Source: Lethocerus indicus | Taxonomy: Eukaryota > Arthropoda > Insecta > Hemiptera > Belostomatidae | Assembly (NCBI GenBank): GCA_019843655.1 | Contig: JACDQD010000006.1 | Span: 1,984,001-2,048,000 of the forward strand | DNA length: 64,000 nt | Direction of reading: 5' to 3' | Shown here: piece by piece, positions 26,918 to 39,294 of the stretch | How the letters are laid out: each line of letters opens with the position of its first letter | Numbering within the stretch: the first letter of the stretch is position 1 | The notes under the pieces: generated by a model | Database searches by the model: none | What the model was told of the DNA's origin: nothing | The model's input: only the letters and a program-made list of their open reading frames with translations | Translations under genes and position numbers: made by a program

Positions 26918-28578
26918 AATAGACTAACAAAAAGTCGGGAAATATACACGTCCCCGCTACACCCCGTCAATCCATTTCGACTTTATTATATAATGCTACT
27001 CCAATTGAAAAAATAAAACAAATTAAAAAAATTAAAAATAAGAATTAAGAACGTCTCCCCTTCTGTACTCATGGTGAGTTGACACAATGGTTGAGTACAC
27101 GGACGAAATGAAATAATGAAATTACGTATTGAAAAAACAAAATAACCCTAGATAAGCGCTCACTGTAATCTACATAACTTGTGTTTGTCTTCCCACAAAT
27201 GAACTATCCGGGATGTTTCGGTGCCACTTCACTATGAAAATAGAGTTGGATGAGTTAATGAAAAACTTTTATCTTGGACCGGTTGTTGTTTCGATTGGAA
27301 ATCGATCAATCCCGTGGACAACATTCAGGAAAATATTCGAGACCAAGGAAGTAGGAGGGGGCGCTCAAACGCTTGGACCTCGAGTGAGTATTCAGTAATC
27401 ATTATAGCCTACATTTGGTATAGTATTTTAATGCTGGAGACAGCAAACGCCGGTGCCGAGCGTTTTGCTCAATTGCAATGATCTCAACTCTTGCTTATCT
27501 TACATTTCTATGAGATATGAAAAGTATTATACATTTATTGTGATTATACAGTTTAAATTATTTATGCCTTGTTCGTTTATTTAAACGAATAAACACCTCA
27601 GGTATATTTAATCAAGAGTTTGGGCTATCCATAACTCGTCCGATCTTCCGCCTCCACTAGCTTATTAGGCCCTCTGCTAGAGCGGTCTCGGTTTCTCGCC
27701 ATCTTCAGTAGCATCCGGGTGACTCCGAAAGCTCGCTTTCCTTTTCAATCGGTCAAGCGACTTATGTCTCCGAATAGTGTGTTTATTATCCGGTAACCCG
27801 CTTTCTTCTGCGAAGGCTTATTTATTACAGGCGTAAATATTGAGTCACTTTTGGGTTTTTTCTCGTTCTATTCGTATATCAATAACGTTGTTTTATTTTC
27901 TATCTGGTCGGATTAATCGGAGAGAGTAATTCCTTACTCCAATGTTTCCCGCGTACCTTGACCTTCTCCGTACTCGATACCACTTAAGCGGAGTGAGTAC
28001 AAATAGTACAGAAATTTAGTGTCTCTAGAACCCTGACCCCACCAAAGAATTTGACATCGTATTAGCTAAACGAGATACCATTACAGTAGCAAACTGTATT
28101 TTATAATTTTGCCATTTTTATTTATAGTTTATTTTATTTCCTCATGCAATCGCCTTGCAGAGGTAAACCACGGCAATCTCAAGTGGCGTGATAACGTATA
28201 TCCTGAGTGTGTGTGTGTGTGTACAAATTTGAAGTGAAATTATTAATCATCGATATGCGTTACAAGTATGGCTATAGAAATATGTCCCTGCGCATAATTG
28301 ATAAAGTTAAAGTAAGTTTCAGTATCTCTGCACATAAGTATAAGAGGTTCGCGGGTCGGTATATTCCTTCAAGTTGTACTATCTAGAAAATGAAATACCT
28401 TTTTCCATTACCATAATTTAGGGTTTTAGACTTTCTGATACAATTGATCGAATTGAAAATCGAACAGATACTTGAAGTCAAGTCTGTTGAGAGCGGAGAG
28501 TGGAAGACTCATGTCATTGTTACAGGAGCAATTAGGGGGGCGCCTTGGAATAAGAAAACAGGTTCGCCCACAAACCAC

Positions 28579-28616
<38 letters not shown>

Positions 28617-31600
28617 CTCTGTCACCTTTCACCCGGAATAATATCGCTCTTTTCCTTTTGATTTCTTCGAATTAAAAAGAGACTAAAAACAAAATCTCGA
28701 CGATAGCGTCCAAGACCTCGAAAAACCGGAATAAGTTCTTTCCTCTACTTTACAGCGCGACCGCTTTCCGAGTATTTATTATGCAGATTAACAGTTGGAT
28801 AAGTCAAGTCGGTGATTCAATCGGCGAACAGAGATTTAATTTTTCTCTGTATAATATTTTATAGTTGTCCATGAGGTGTTCAATTGCGTCACGTTATTGT
28901 TGTTGGCGTCTTTCAACGTTTGCATACGTTTCATTTATTATTGCACACGATTTATTTTACAGTAGGATTAATTTTATGAACAGTTAACATTATAGTAAAC
29001 AAATTTTTGGGTCATGGTTCTTTAGGGGTCGGGTGAAGTTTTGGAACACCACTTCTCCTCTATTTGACCCAAAACCAGACCGGTTTCGACCCCGCACTAT
29101 TTTACTAACGGAATACTACCGACGACGCTCAGAAGTCCTTATCTATTAACATTAAAAGAATGATACTTTTGGGCCTCAACATGGGGCTGACACAACATTT
29201 GGGGCTGTTAACACAACAGCTTGTCTTATGCGATCGGAATTTCCTCAGTACTGGTTGACGTCATGCACTCGACTTTGAGCCATCTAAACAGTAGATTATT
29301 ATCTCAAATCTTTAAAAGTGTGAACGATTAAGGAAGAGTACGGGACCTTATGAAAAAATTGCGCAGATTACAAAAATCCGTCGGAAGTAAACCCCAATAG
29401 TCGGAATATATTATTATCGGATAGGTAACAAAATTTTTTGGTTTCTCCTAAAGGCAATACTCTAATTTCCCAAAGAAAATTATACAATCGATCTATCTTG
29501 AGAAGCGATAGCTGAACAGAAAATCTCACAAGCGATGATATTCCAAACTTTCGTGGACCTCCAGACCTACTAGTTCTTTAAGCTTGCCTTTTGGTTATGT
29601 GGCGGAGAAAAATAATAATTCATTTCCATATAGACGAGTTCGACATAGAACCAGTAAGTCGCCGCGCGTAAGTACCTTTTACTGGATGAAGGCTACCGAC
29701 GATGGCGAGGAACAGAAACCGATCCCACATAGGAGAGGATGTAGGACAATGCACTAGTGACGATATACCGAACAAATTGTCTACTTACTGAATACAACTC
29801 TCGTACTCCCGTCACAATGAAATGTTAACATTCTCACTCACATTTGATAGCGCGGTTTCTAGGGGGAGCCATTGGTGGGGGAAGTTCTTCTGCAGGGGCA
29901 GGGGTTGTTGGGGTGTTTCCTTTGGGGGTACTTCCTCCGGTGTCTTTGGCGTGGCCAACGTCCCGCCCAGGCCTCTTCCCAGGCCTCTCGCGCCCTCGCC
30001 TCACAGCAGTGCCGCTTTGGTGCTCTCGGGCCCAACATGTCTTCTCCTCCCCGGTCTTCCCAGCAATCTCCCCTCACACTCTCCTTTATTAATCCCCTGT
30101 AATTATTCAAAATCTTCATCAAAATTTTTAGGCTATAAAACCTGTTCTATAATTCTCACCTTCACAAGCAAAGTTTTTTTTTTAACTTTATTTATTGTAC
30201 AATCAATATGCTAGTTATAGGTACAATGGCGGTTTGTTTGACTGGTTTGATTTGTTTCGCTCGATAAAGACGCCGTCCAGTGATGGTACTTTTGTCCTGC
30301 ATCCGCCCCCACAGAAAAAGTCTCTCAGGCCAGTGGCGTTTAAGCCGACGCGGATGGGGGGATAATGGATGCGTGAGAGAGGAAAGGGACTGAACGAGTG
30401 GATTTGGACGTGGAGAGAGGCGGGAGTGGAATTTAAGGAAGCGTGATTTTGCGACTTCGTCTACTGTCGGTGTGTTGAGGTCATTATGAATTGTTCGGTT
30501 AGTAACATATCAGGGAGCATTAAGGATGGTACGAAGGACTTTTGACTGGAATGTTTGGATGCGAGCGATGTTGGATTTCTTGGCTGAACCCCATAGTTCT
30601 ATTCCGTATGTCCGTGTCGGTTTTAGTATGGTTTTATGTATTGCCAGTTTGTTGACTATCGTAAGTTTTGATGTAACTTACAAAAGAGGTCTCAACAGTC
30701 CAAATTGGCGATTTAGATCTGTTCTTTTCAGTCGTGTATGGGGATTCCACACAAGAAAAGTGGGCCAACAATTTAGGTACATTTTAAAAAAATAATAGTA
30801 ATTTATGATTTGTCCTAATCGGGGTTTTTATGTAATTCATAAAACAAAAATTACGAACTCAAGTAAGGAAATGAATAATGTTTAAGCCTTGGAAGTGTAG
30901 CCCTACTGCCGCGAAATTCATTGACCCTTGTAAATTCGATTTCCCTTGTAGATCTTGGCATTCGGAATATACCGTCGGTCATTAGTAACAACGCTTTTGA
31001 TACATTCTATATTGAGAGTTATTAAAATTTGACACTGTTACCTGTTATAGTGAGGAGGGAACAGTTGGTGTTGAATGGCCGGGTAGGCTGGTGAGGACGC
31101 TATACGCGGCCAGCGGGCTTCCTCCATCTCTTCGGCCAACAGATTGAACTCCTCCCATCCCCTACCGATATAGTCAAATACATAGCCCAATTGAAGTTTT
31201 CATTATAGACGAATTTAGCCAATTCATTTCTTTAACACGTGCTCTGTCGCATAATCTAGGATTACTAGATAGTCTAGGATGACTTGTCACTACCGATTAT
31301 TTAGAGTGATGTTTCAAATTGTGACATTAAACTTGTATTTCAAACAAATTAAATAATTGGCATACACTTATAATTCGGAAAATATGGCTTTCATGCCAGA
31401 CGCTGATTCTTTCAATTCAAAATTGTATCGGGTATGCTTTCCACTCTTAGAAAAGATGAATAATCGTAAAATATGTTGAATTCGAAAATATGACTAAATT
31501 TTCTACTGTACAAATACTGAATAGTTCATTATTTGAATTATGATAAAAAATATATGTGTGTAAATTAGCAGTTTTAGAATCCAGTAAATGGTATCATTAA

Positions 31601-34314
31601 ATTTGGATTTTAAGCGCAAATCGGCAATTGAAAAATTGCGCTGTACAAGAAGTAGAAAAAAAATCGAATTTGTTTACATAATACAGTAATATTAATTTAG
31701 TATAGTGAAGTAATATTAAAAGTTTAACTAGTAAATCAACTTTTATTACAAAGGATTTTGAGCCACCTGACAATTTCGACTGTGTAAAGTACATGCATTA
31801 TCACTTACCCATTGAAATAGTGTTCTGCCATTGTTTAGATGCCAGGTAAAAAAATCTTGGATTAGTCCACCTGATCCTGACATAAATCACACAAGAACAA
31901 TATAAGAATAATGCAATTCTAGAAAAAAAGAAATGTATATTTGGTTTTATAACTTGTTTGTAGGTGTACCATATTTTTGCACAAGAGAAGGTAAATAACT
32001 TGTGTATCTATTATAAGAATGAAAATTATACAGAACTAAATCTTTATTTTTTTAGAATTTTTTCAAACAAAAAGTGCTATTATCATTATATTAATATTTT
32101 TAGACATTATTTCTTAATAGATTTATGAATTCATTAGACTGTATTACTCATTTAAAGTGATAAAATTATTTAAACAGTTATTATAATAAGGAACAATACA
32201 ATAGTATTTATTATGTATTACTGTATGATGACATTGAAGATTATATAACCTGGAAATCTATTTTATATATTATATTTGCAGAATTAATATGCATAATATA
32301 TGATAAACAAATTTTAGTAATGTGTTAGAAACTCAAGGTGAATAGATGAATGTGTATTATTATTTCGTTTTAACATTTCACTGTGAGAGTATATTTTATA
32401 TAAATATGTTTATTATATCAATAAACAACGGAAAATTTATTGTATAATATAATGTGATTGAGAATTATATATGTTAATCCTTCAAACAATTATGATATGT
32501 AAATACTTTATAAGTACTTTTTATTATAAAATGAAGATATTTGGAAATACTCATTACAGAAATATTATTAGCTTCGTTTTGTCTCTGTTGCAAATATATT
32601 TGAAGCTGAGCTTTTAGTATTTGATAATGATGTTTGATCTGGAAAAAGTAAAATGAAATTAATTTCCAAAAAATTCATTTAATGTTTAATGAAGAATTAA
32701 AAATATTACTATTAAATGATATTTATGAATTCTTGCCTCATGATGTTCATTTGAGATTTACTTGAATTCAATTTCAATGTGTTGTATTATAATTTTGGGG
32801 GAAAATTTGTGGAAATAAAAATCCCAAACATATAATTAAATTTCTAAAACTAAACTCTAAACTTTTCATCTATCACTTTTGGGTATATTACTGATTAAAT
32901 TTATTTTAAAATTATATTAACATTTTTTTATTATGTTAATTGCACTTTCATACATAGTTTTGAGTCAAAAATAAACAGGAGCGATATAAATAATATTTTC
33001 AAATGTTTAAAAGCTATTGGAAATATTTAAGGCCTATATGCTAATCTAAAAATTAATGTTATGTATTTATGACTCAGGCATAGTAATGAAATTCAATAAT
33101 TATTGTCATATTTATCAATTTCTATTCTCATATTTACTGCTATAAATAATGTATTTTTTTAATTAATAATTTATTTATAATACCAATTTAGTCTGCCTAC
33201 GTAGTTTGATAATGTCACCTTCAATGCTGTTTAATTTCAGTTTTGATTGCTGTAACATTCAATAAAGCATAAACAATTATAATTCTTAAAATATCAGTTA
33301 TGCATTGTACACACTAAAAGACAAAACTGATTGGTGAGCAGAGGCAGAGTGAGCCTTGAAGAACCCAAAAAAATATTTTTAATTAATGACAATAACATTT
33401 TTCCTTGTCTTATAATTTATATATAATTTACCTTTACTTGGATTTTAACTTGATTACTGGTCTCATTACATAATTTCACTGGGTTTTCTGTATTGAAACA
33501 CCAAATCTGCAATATAAATTCTATTAATGTGATGCTTTTATAAACCACAAGGGTTAGATGTTGGAGACAGTTTCAATACAATATTAATTAAAAACAGTTA
33601 TTAGTACCAACATCATTCAGATTTATATTATTATATTTGTATATATTGATATTGTATTTTGCAGTTTATCATATAAAATATGTGCAACATATTTTGTCAC
33701 ATGTATGAGCTTTTTATACTTTACATTCTCAAATCAGTATCTGAAAGCTGTCTAAGGTGTATGATTATAATTACTTCGTGATACAAATTTTAAAACAATT
33801 ATGAAATATTATATATATTATGACATTTTTTACATAATTTAAAATTAATATTTTATGAGCATATCAAAGTTTTCTGTAGTTAATTCAATTATTATATAAA
33901 ACTTACTCTTTTGCCTGGTAAAAATGCAATGCCTTTGATAAAAGAATGTACTTCTGTGAAAACCTTTCCAACCTAAAAGAAAACTGTAAATATTTCTAAA
34001 GAATATCAATAAAATTAATGTTCTTAATTTTAAGCGAATTTATGATTAACATTTCAACTTAATCATATATTCTGTTCTTTTTAATAACGGTACACAGTGA
34101 AGAGGGTACCAATGAACCTCGATTACAAAAGGATCCAAAAGTATCCTACTGTTCAATGAATTTCTAACCAATATTTTTTGTATCTTATGTATACTATTGA
34201 TTCTGGCATTACTATGTTATAAGCACCAAGGTGAGTAGAACTTACTGATCGAACGACAGTTACTGACAAGAAGAGAACAAATGTTACCAATATCCGCAAT
34301 ATCAGGGTTATCAT
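23716..34314 (-). CDS. Unrecognised secreted protein, about 990 aa, 7 or 8 exons
   Basis: I do not recognise this gene. Exons in order: 34246-34314, 33907-33972, 33432-33506, 33184-33249, 32551-32638, 31809-31876 and 23716-26256. Phases agree across all junctions. Exon 1 is an exact signal-peptide exon (MITLILRILVTFVLFLSVTV, then VRS). Exon 3 has two Cys and a possible N-glycosylation site (NET). Exons 4-5 look like a short amphipathic coiled coil. The 846-residue last exon begins TYLYGAG at acceptor 26256; its frame has no ATG at that end, so it must be joined to something upstream. It has an acidic stretch (DEEEEYIEGS), a Cys cluster CCDGCGQYW (Cys 243, 244, 247 and 263), a long Ser/Pro/Arg-rich disordered region of about 600 residues, and a compact C-terminus (FIGRHWKSSFKTYFDYFVKS). 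A 48-nt in-phase exon at 29842-29889 (KNFPHQWLPLETALSN) may lie in the 5.5-kb intron. The join of the small exons to the long exon is inferred from phase and order. The two parts could instead be separate genes. Confidence 0.55.
26830..26942. repeat. Hairpin with (TA)n core
   Basis: Two nearly perfect inverted arms of about 37 bp (26830-26866 and 26906-26942, each with CCCGACT and AGTCTATTTGT elements) flank a (TA)n run. It resembles a tiny foldback or MITE copy with an expanded TA centre. Confidence 0.8.
28206..28221. repeat. (TG)n microsatellite
   Basis: Short GT dinucleotide run inside the long intron of the secreted-protein gene. Confidence 0.8.
28581..28612. repeat. (CT)n microsatellite
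   Basis: CT dinucleotide run of about 15 units inside the long intron. Confidence 0.9.
29842..29889 (-). other. Candidate 48-nt in-phase exon in a GC-rich block
   Basis: Within a GC-rich island (about 29850-30075) the minus strand has a pyrimidine-rich acceptor ending in TGCAG, 48 open bases (KNFPHQWLPLETALSN) and a strong donor GTGAGT. Entry and exit phase are 0, so it fits between exons 31809-31876 and 23716-26256. The island has other open frames, so this is only a candidate. Confidence 0.35.
30174..30757 (-). mobile_element. 5'-truncated Jockey-clade retrotransposon, 3' end
   Basis: Read on the minus strand, it translates to the C-terminal part of a Jockey-type polyprotein: LTIVNKLAIHKTILKPTRTY, then GIELWG, IARIQTFQSKVLRTILNAP and VDEVAKSRFLKFHSRLSP. 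A 3' untranslated part ends in an A-tail, seen as a T-run at 30174-30183. At least two in-frame stops show it is inactive. It is severely 5' truncated. It lies inside the long intron of the secreted-protein gene. Confidence 0.85.
31042..31161 (-). other. Candidate 120-nt exon of unknown gene
   Basis: Minus strand, bounded by acceptor TCGGTAG (31162-31168) and donor AG/GTAACA. One frame is fully open and protein-like (GWEEFNLLAEEMEEARWPRI, then ASSPAYPAIQHQLFPPHYNR). It enters with two bases and leaves with two, so it does not fit the phase-0 junctions of the surrounding gene. In phase 0 it would add 38 residues and then stop, which would make it an alternative last exon. Confidence 0.35.
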
Positions 34315-35233
34315 TTTTTCTTTAGTTTAAATTGTGTGAATGATTATTTGCGCGTTCGAGTCATTTGAACATGTTACTGTTAATTTGTAAAAAATTATAA
34401 AAAGAAATTATTTTATTTCACATAATGGATTACAATTTGTCAAGGAATAATGTTACCCAGCTGTCGGTAGCATATGTAGTATATTAGGTTATAAATCATC
34501 GGTTTGTGCCATTTTTTAGAGTTGATTGCACAAAAAAACTGCTCAAACGTAAATTTAATCAACCGAATTCGGAGAAAACTCTTCTCCATTTGTCGGGTAG
34601 TTTTAATAATTTACTATCGCATATTTTTGGTGGTCTGTCCTTAAAAAAATCCTAAGGAATAGTTTTACTTAAAGGTATTTTTTTTGGGGCCCTAAGGTAT
34701 CGGAATGTTACCGCTGAAAAGAATTGTCTAGCTGGAGATTCTCGTTGTACGTTTAGTATAAGCAGGATTCTTCGATATGCGTAACTACCCGAATGAATTA
34801 TTAAAATATTACTTATTATTGACGATGGCGAGAGGCTGAAACTAGCCTACCTTTGAGCCACATTATCCACTTTTACTTCGTGCTGGATAAAACCAGACAT
34901 ATTGGTAAAATTGACCGAGTCATGCCTCTCAAGAGGCGATATAATTGTCGCGATTATATCGCGCACTCAGTTTCGACATTAATTTGCAATTATAACACTC
35001 ACGTTTGAAAAGCAGCATAATTAATGATTAATAATTTGGGCTCCAGCTAACGGTCTTATCTCGGTGGCCGTGATTATTATTTATTTTTTTTTTTTTTAAA
35101 TTCGTTTGTCGAATTAACTGTCCACTTTTATGTTCTAATTTTAAAATATTGTTGACCGCCCGAAAGGGAATTACAATAAATAGCCGGCCTGGGAGGCCGG
35201 GTTATTCAGTCCGGTCGACATCGAGATACCAAC
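34315..35233. other. Intergenic DNA between divergent genes
   Basis: A spacer of 0.9 kb between the leftward secreted-protein gene and the rightward chitin-binding gene 1. A copy of the dispersed GATGGCGAG motif is present at 34821-34846. The right end holds a core promoter, listed separately. Confidence 0.5.
35175..35210 (+). promoter_or_regulatory. Core promoter of chitin-binding gene 1
   Basis: A TATA-like AATAAATA (35175-35182) is followed about 30 bp later by an arthropod initiator TCAGT (35206-35210), 24 bp before the ATG. A GC palindrome (GGCCTGGGAGGCC) lies between them. Confidence 0.5.
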
Positions 35234-37454
35234 ATGATCTGTAAGTAGCAGTAACCAATCGCATCTTAATTATGTAATATATACGCCAAACGTAAATTGA
35301 TCATTAATACTCGTACTACCCGGTAATGACACGGAAGAATTGGATGGGCTTCATTGGGGAGCTGATGAATATCCTGTAAGCTCAGTATAGTGGTACTAAC
35401 AGTCCTACCACAGCAGGCATTTTAGGTCCTATCAATGGGGTCTCTCAAATAAACATAGAAAACCGAGTCTACGCTTAGTAGTTTCTGTAGTAATTAGCAG
35501 TAATTATTATGTCTGTTCCAAAATCGAAGAAGGTCGTGACTAAAACCACCGTCTGGAGAAATTGGCTTGTGCCTCCCTGCTCGAGTCCAACACTCTTAAT
35601 GATAGTATGCTGAAAAGTATCATTGAGCTTAAACTAATTCGTGTCTGTCTCGTTGGGCGCAACACGAAGCAGGACAAAGTCTTCAGTATACGGCTCCCAG
35701 ACTAGTAGACCTGCGTGCCCGATAGATGTCCAAATAGCCGTTTTTCTTACAGTCGCGGCTCTAGCGATTCTCTGCCTTACCGGCGGCTCTTCGGCTGAGG
35801 ACGCCAAAATCCGTTGCTTCAAGGCCGGCGAACAGTACCCCTACCCGGGCGACTGCGGCAGGTACGCCGTCTGCCAACAGGACGGTTACTTGGAGGTGAA
35901 GTCCTGTCCCGATCAGCAGGGCTACGACCACGCGAGGCGGATGTGCGCCGGCGTCGGGCCGGAGACCTGTTCGGACGTCGCCTGCCTGGAGGGCGACTCC
36001 CTACCCGTGGAGAACAGCTGCTTGGCTTACAGGTAGGTAGACTGTGTCATACCACTGATGACCAAACAAATCACCGTTCCTTACACACATTTAAAAATAT
36101 GAAATGACGCCTCCGACATTACGGACCTGTCCAGGAATTATTTGTACGAAAAGATCGGTCATCTGAGAAACATTAGTAGAGAGATATCGGAATGAAAAAA
36201 GCGTGAATTATTTTATTTTGTCCACTTTAATGTTACTAATTATACAAAATATAACGTTAGTTAACATTAACATCTACCTACGGATTCAGAAGACTTATGT
36301 GTTATATTATTATGATGCGTGTTACAAAATAATAATTTTTCTGTTTTTTTTAATGAAAAATAAAAGGCAATTTGCCGTATAAAAAGTTTGTTCTTCGGTT
36401 ATAAATAAACCTCATAAAAAATTAACATAGCGGAAAAAAGGAAAACAAACAAAAGATTCTTTATAAACTTATTGTAATGGCCAAGAGGGCAAAAGTGTTA
36501 TCTCAACAATATCTTCAATTACGGATGAAATAATGAATTGTTTGTGTTTAATTTAGGTACTGCGAGGCCGGAGCTTGGAAAACGAGTTCGTGCTTCGTGT
36601 GGCAAGGGTACGACCCCTGGATGAAGCGCTGTCGGCCGGGCTTCGACTGTTCCCAAACGCCCACCATCTGCGGTCAAGACGGTACCGTCAAGCCGACCCG
36701 AGGACTCGACTGCCTCATATACATGAGATGCAAGGACCACAGGTGGGCGCAACACTCTTTTAGAAAACAATAACTACAAAATGATAAAATAGGGAGGCGG
36801 TAGAGTTTAAAAAAAACTACAACTTCAATAGGCATATTGGATACAATATCGGTAGTGGATGGTTCCCAGTAATACGGAAAGAAATAAGTGGATGAACCCC
36901 ATCCTCCCACTCTTCAGATGGACCCTGATGAAACTGGTTCGGGTTCCGAAACGTTGGAAGTGGACAATACCCGCGAGGACAAAAACCCTTCCACTCCGGA
37001 AGTTAGCTACTGACAACTGAAATATATATTATTATTAATCGACATGTATTGATCCCGCTTCTGTCAATATTGAGACGCTATCGCTACCGAAATAGAATCG
37101 CCAATTTTCTCTACGATGAAATGCCAATTTAACAAATAATATTCGAATTATTTGTATTAAATTTGTTGTCGGGGAGATTTAATAATGGGAAGAAAACTAT
37201 CTTCCGGTCGGTTGACTATCGGCAGGTGGGAGTCAACCTGGTGCCGCGAGGGACACTTCAACGTTGATACGAAGCAGTGCGACAAGTCTGTGGAGTGCCA
37301 GTGCATAAGCGGTGCCAAAGTGAGGGTGCCGGGACAGTGCCAACAGTACAAACAGTGCGTCCGAGGAATCTACAAACTCATGACTTGCGCTGACGGCATG
37401 AAATTCGATAAGGTCAACAACGAATGCGTCCCGGCGGCGGACGCAGTCTGCTGA
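35234..37454 (+). CDS. Chitin-binding (CBM14) protein 1, 233 aa, 4 domains
   Basis: A secreted protein of tandem type-2 chitin-binding domains, probably a structural part of a chitin matrix. Exons: 35234-35240, 35753-36032, 36557-36742, 37226-37454; phases agree and the sum is 234 codons with stop. Exon 1 codes only for MI plus one base. Joined to exon 2 it gives a standard signal peptide (MIFAALAILCLTGGSSA). Four six-Cys domains follow, beginning at RCFKAG (about residue 24), ACLEGD, ICGQDG and CQCISG. Each has the usual Tyr-rich core (CGRYAVC, CLAYRYC, CLIYMRC, CQQYKQC). There is no Ser/Thr-rich mucin linker. It is the first of four tandem paralogs and closest to gene 2. Introns 2 and 3 carry repeat fragments. 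Assignment to the peritrophic matrix or cuticle cannot be decided from sequence alone. Confidence 0.92.
36850..37015 (-). repeat. Dispersed repeat copy in intron 3
   Basis: Homologous, in inverse orientation, to 50085-50195. Shared blocks include an ATCAGGGTCC-type block, a TTTCGGA block and GTCC(A/G)CTTCC(A/G)ACG. No coding potential. Confidence 0.6.
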
Positions 37455-37574
37455 ATACAATATATTTATATATCCTTTTTTATTGTTCAAACTTGATAAA
37501 TACAATTTATTATAAAAATTGCAGCGTATATCGTTTTTTTCACGTAACCCCGTTGCGCTATTTTATAAAAATGT

Positions 37575-38010
37575 GAATCTATACCGTAGATTTCGTGTGT
37601 TTCTATCTGCTCTCGCTGGTTTGGTCAAGCAGAAGAGCGAGGGGAGGAGACAGAAAAACACGAAATCTACGGTATTCCAACCCCTCGCAGACCACAAAAC
37701 AGGTTGTCTAAACTAGTAACGCTTATTTTAACATACCCGTTTTGTGGTTCGCAAGCCGATTAACGAAATCCCACCCACTCCCCTCAACTCAAATTAGACA
37801 AACAACATCCCTAAAAAAAAAAAACCACAATAACAAAACTGACAAACACCACAGTACAAGTGACAGTGACAGTGCAGTGAGGATGGACATCCAAAGTGCC
37901 GATAGTGACTAACACAGCGCTACTGAAGGTGGTGAGCGGCCGAAACCGGTCTGGCAAAAGACCAAACCGGCGATAGGAGACAGAAACACAACAAATCTAC
38001 GGCAGTGACG
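37575..38010. repeat. Degenerate copy of the foldback family
   Basis: It carries inverted copies of CCGTAGATTTCGTG (about 37580 and 37672), then the CCCCTCGCAGACCACAAAAC end and the GGTGAGCGGCCGAAACCGG block found in the intact copies at 48 and 58 kb. It has no satellite array. Boundaries are approximate. Confidence 0.6.
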
Positions 38011-38121
38011 CTTATGTTTGCCGCTTTATTAGACACCGTCTGATCCTTGTCAGGGGGTGGGTTAGGCAATCTCTTTTCCCGGCTCCTCGTGGTAAGATCT
38101 AACCCCGTGTCGTTTTGTTAC

Positions 38122-38126
<5 letters not shown>

Positions 38127-38176
<50 letters not shown>
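38127..38176. repeat. (TA)n microsatellite
   Basis: TA dinucleotide run of about 25 units just 3' of the degenerate foldback copy. Confidence 0.95.
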
Positions 38177-38180
<4 letters not shown>

Positions 38181-38239
38181 TTAAAGTGTAGTTTCTTGCC
38201 GAATTTTGTATTATTTTCAAACGCTACTCAGTTCACTCA

Positions 38240-38597
38240 GGAGTGACCAAGAGGCCCGACATCGTTCCACTCCAGAGATTCCAATCAAAAGTCCTTCTAA
38301 CCGTCCTCAATGCTCCCCGGTATGTTTCAAATCACACAATTCGCCACAAACTCAACATATCGACTGTTAAAGAATTAATTAAATCCCGGTTCCTACAGTT
38401 TCATTCCCGTCTCACTCCTCATCCTAATGGGCTCGTTGAATCCCTCTCCTCTGTTATTCATTATCCCCCCCCACCCGCCCCTACGATGGTTTAAACGCCT
38501 ATAGATCTTGGCTATAGATCATGAGGAACAAGCGACCAAATAACATTTTCCACAACTATACCATAAAGGTTGATGGTACAATCAAGAAAAAAATAAC
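38240..38597 (+). mobile_element. Jockey-clade retrotransposon 3' end
   Basis: The plus strand translates to the same C-terminal block as the copy at 30.2-30.8 kb: IVPLQRFQSKVLLTVLNAPR, then YVSNHTIRHKLN and LIKSRFLQFHSRLTPHPNGL. A short A-tail follows near 38588. It is strongly 5' truncated and diverged from the other copies. Confidence 0.8.
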
Positions 38598-39294
38598 CCC
38601 GTCTAGAGGTTACTTTCACTATCGTAGATTTTGAAATTTTCGAAACAGTCACTTTTGGCTTTAGTGACAGTCACTGTCACTAATTTTTCTCATATATTCT
38701 AAATGTTCCATTGTCTCGGATCAATTATTTCTAGTTCAAATTTGTAATTGATTAAACGAAAGGAGGCCATAAAATCTAGTATATTCACTAGGATTATTTC
38801 TTGATTTCTCATATTTTTGTTTTCATTTTACGTCACTACGTTATTTCAATTTTAATAAAATTATAATTAACTATCGGAACGAATAACCAATATAAAAACC
38901 AAGTTGTCTGGGGGTGGATTATCTACAAGTACTATCCCTCCTTAGAACGTTTATCTCAGTTTAGCAATTTAAAAGCAATCAGAGCTCTTAAATTTGAAAA
39001 CATTTTTCTAAGGTCGGACGTGTAATGATAATTGACATGTAATGGTTATTGTTTCTGTATCTTCGTGACTAAATCAATACCGGATCACCGTCACTCGAGT
39101 ACCGCCTCTTATCAACGTTATCACTGAATGCCATATTGTTGTCAATGTATAATTAATAAACGCAAATCGGCGCCGTTAATGCTCTTCTGTTTTTCGAGTG
39201 TCATTGAATTTCCCAAATGTAAATTTAATTAACAACCGCCCCGGAGCAGTTAGTATTTCAATTTCGAACGGCGACGAAGGACCAGTTGGACAAA
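38598..39294. other. Upstream region of chitin-binding gene 2
   Basis: Unique AT-rich DNA. A promoter should lie near the right end; an AATTTAATTAAC stretch at about 39221 and a CAGTT at 39247 are weak candidates. No gene seen. Confidence 0.4.

Noticed and set aside
29822..30214. Plus-strand Pro-rich frame in the GC-rich block at 29.8-30.2 kb
   Set aside because: All three frames are partly open because of base composition; no start context or motif.
30526..30795. Plus-strand frame beginning MVRRTFDWNVWM
   Set aside because: It is antisense to a Jockey polymerase fragment; a similar antisense frame occurs at 45243-45533.
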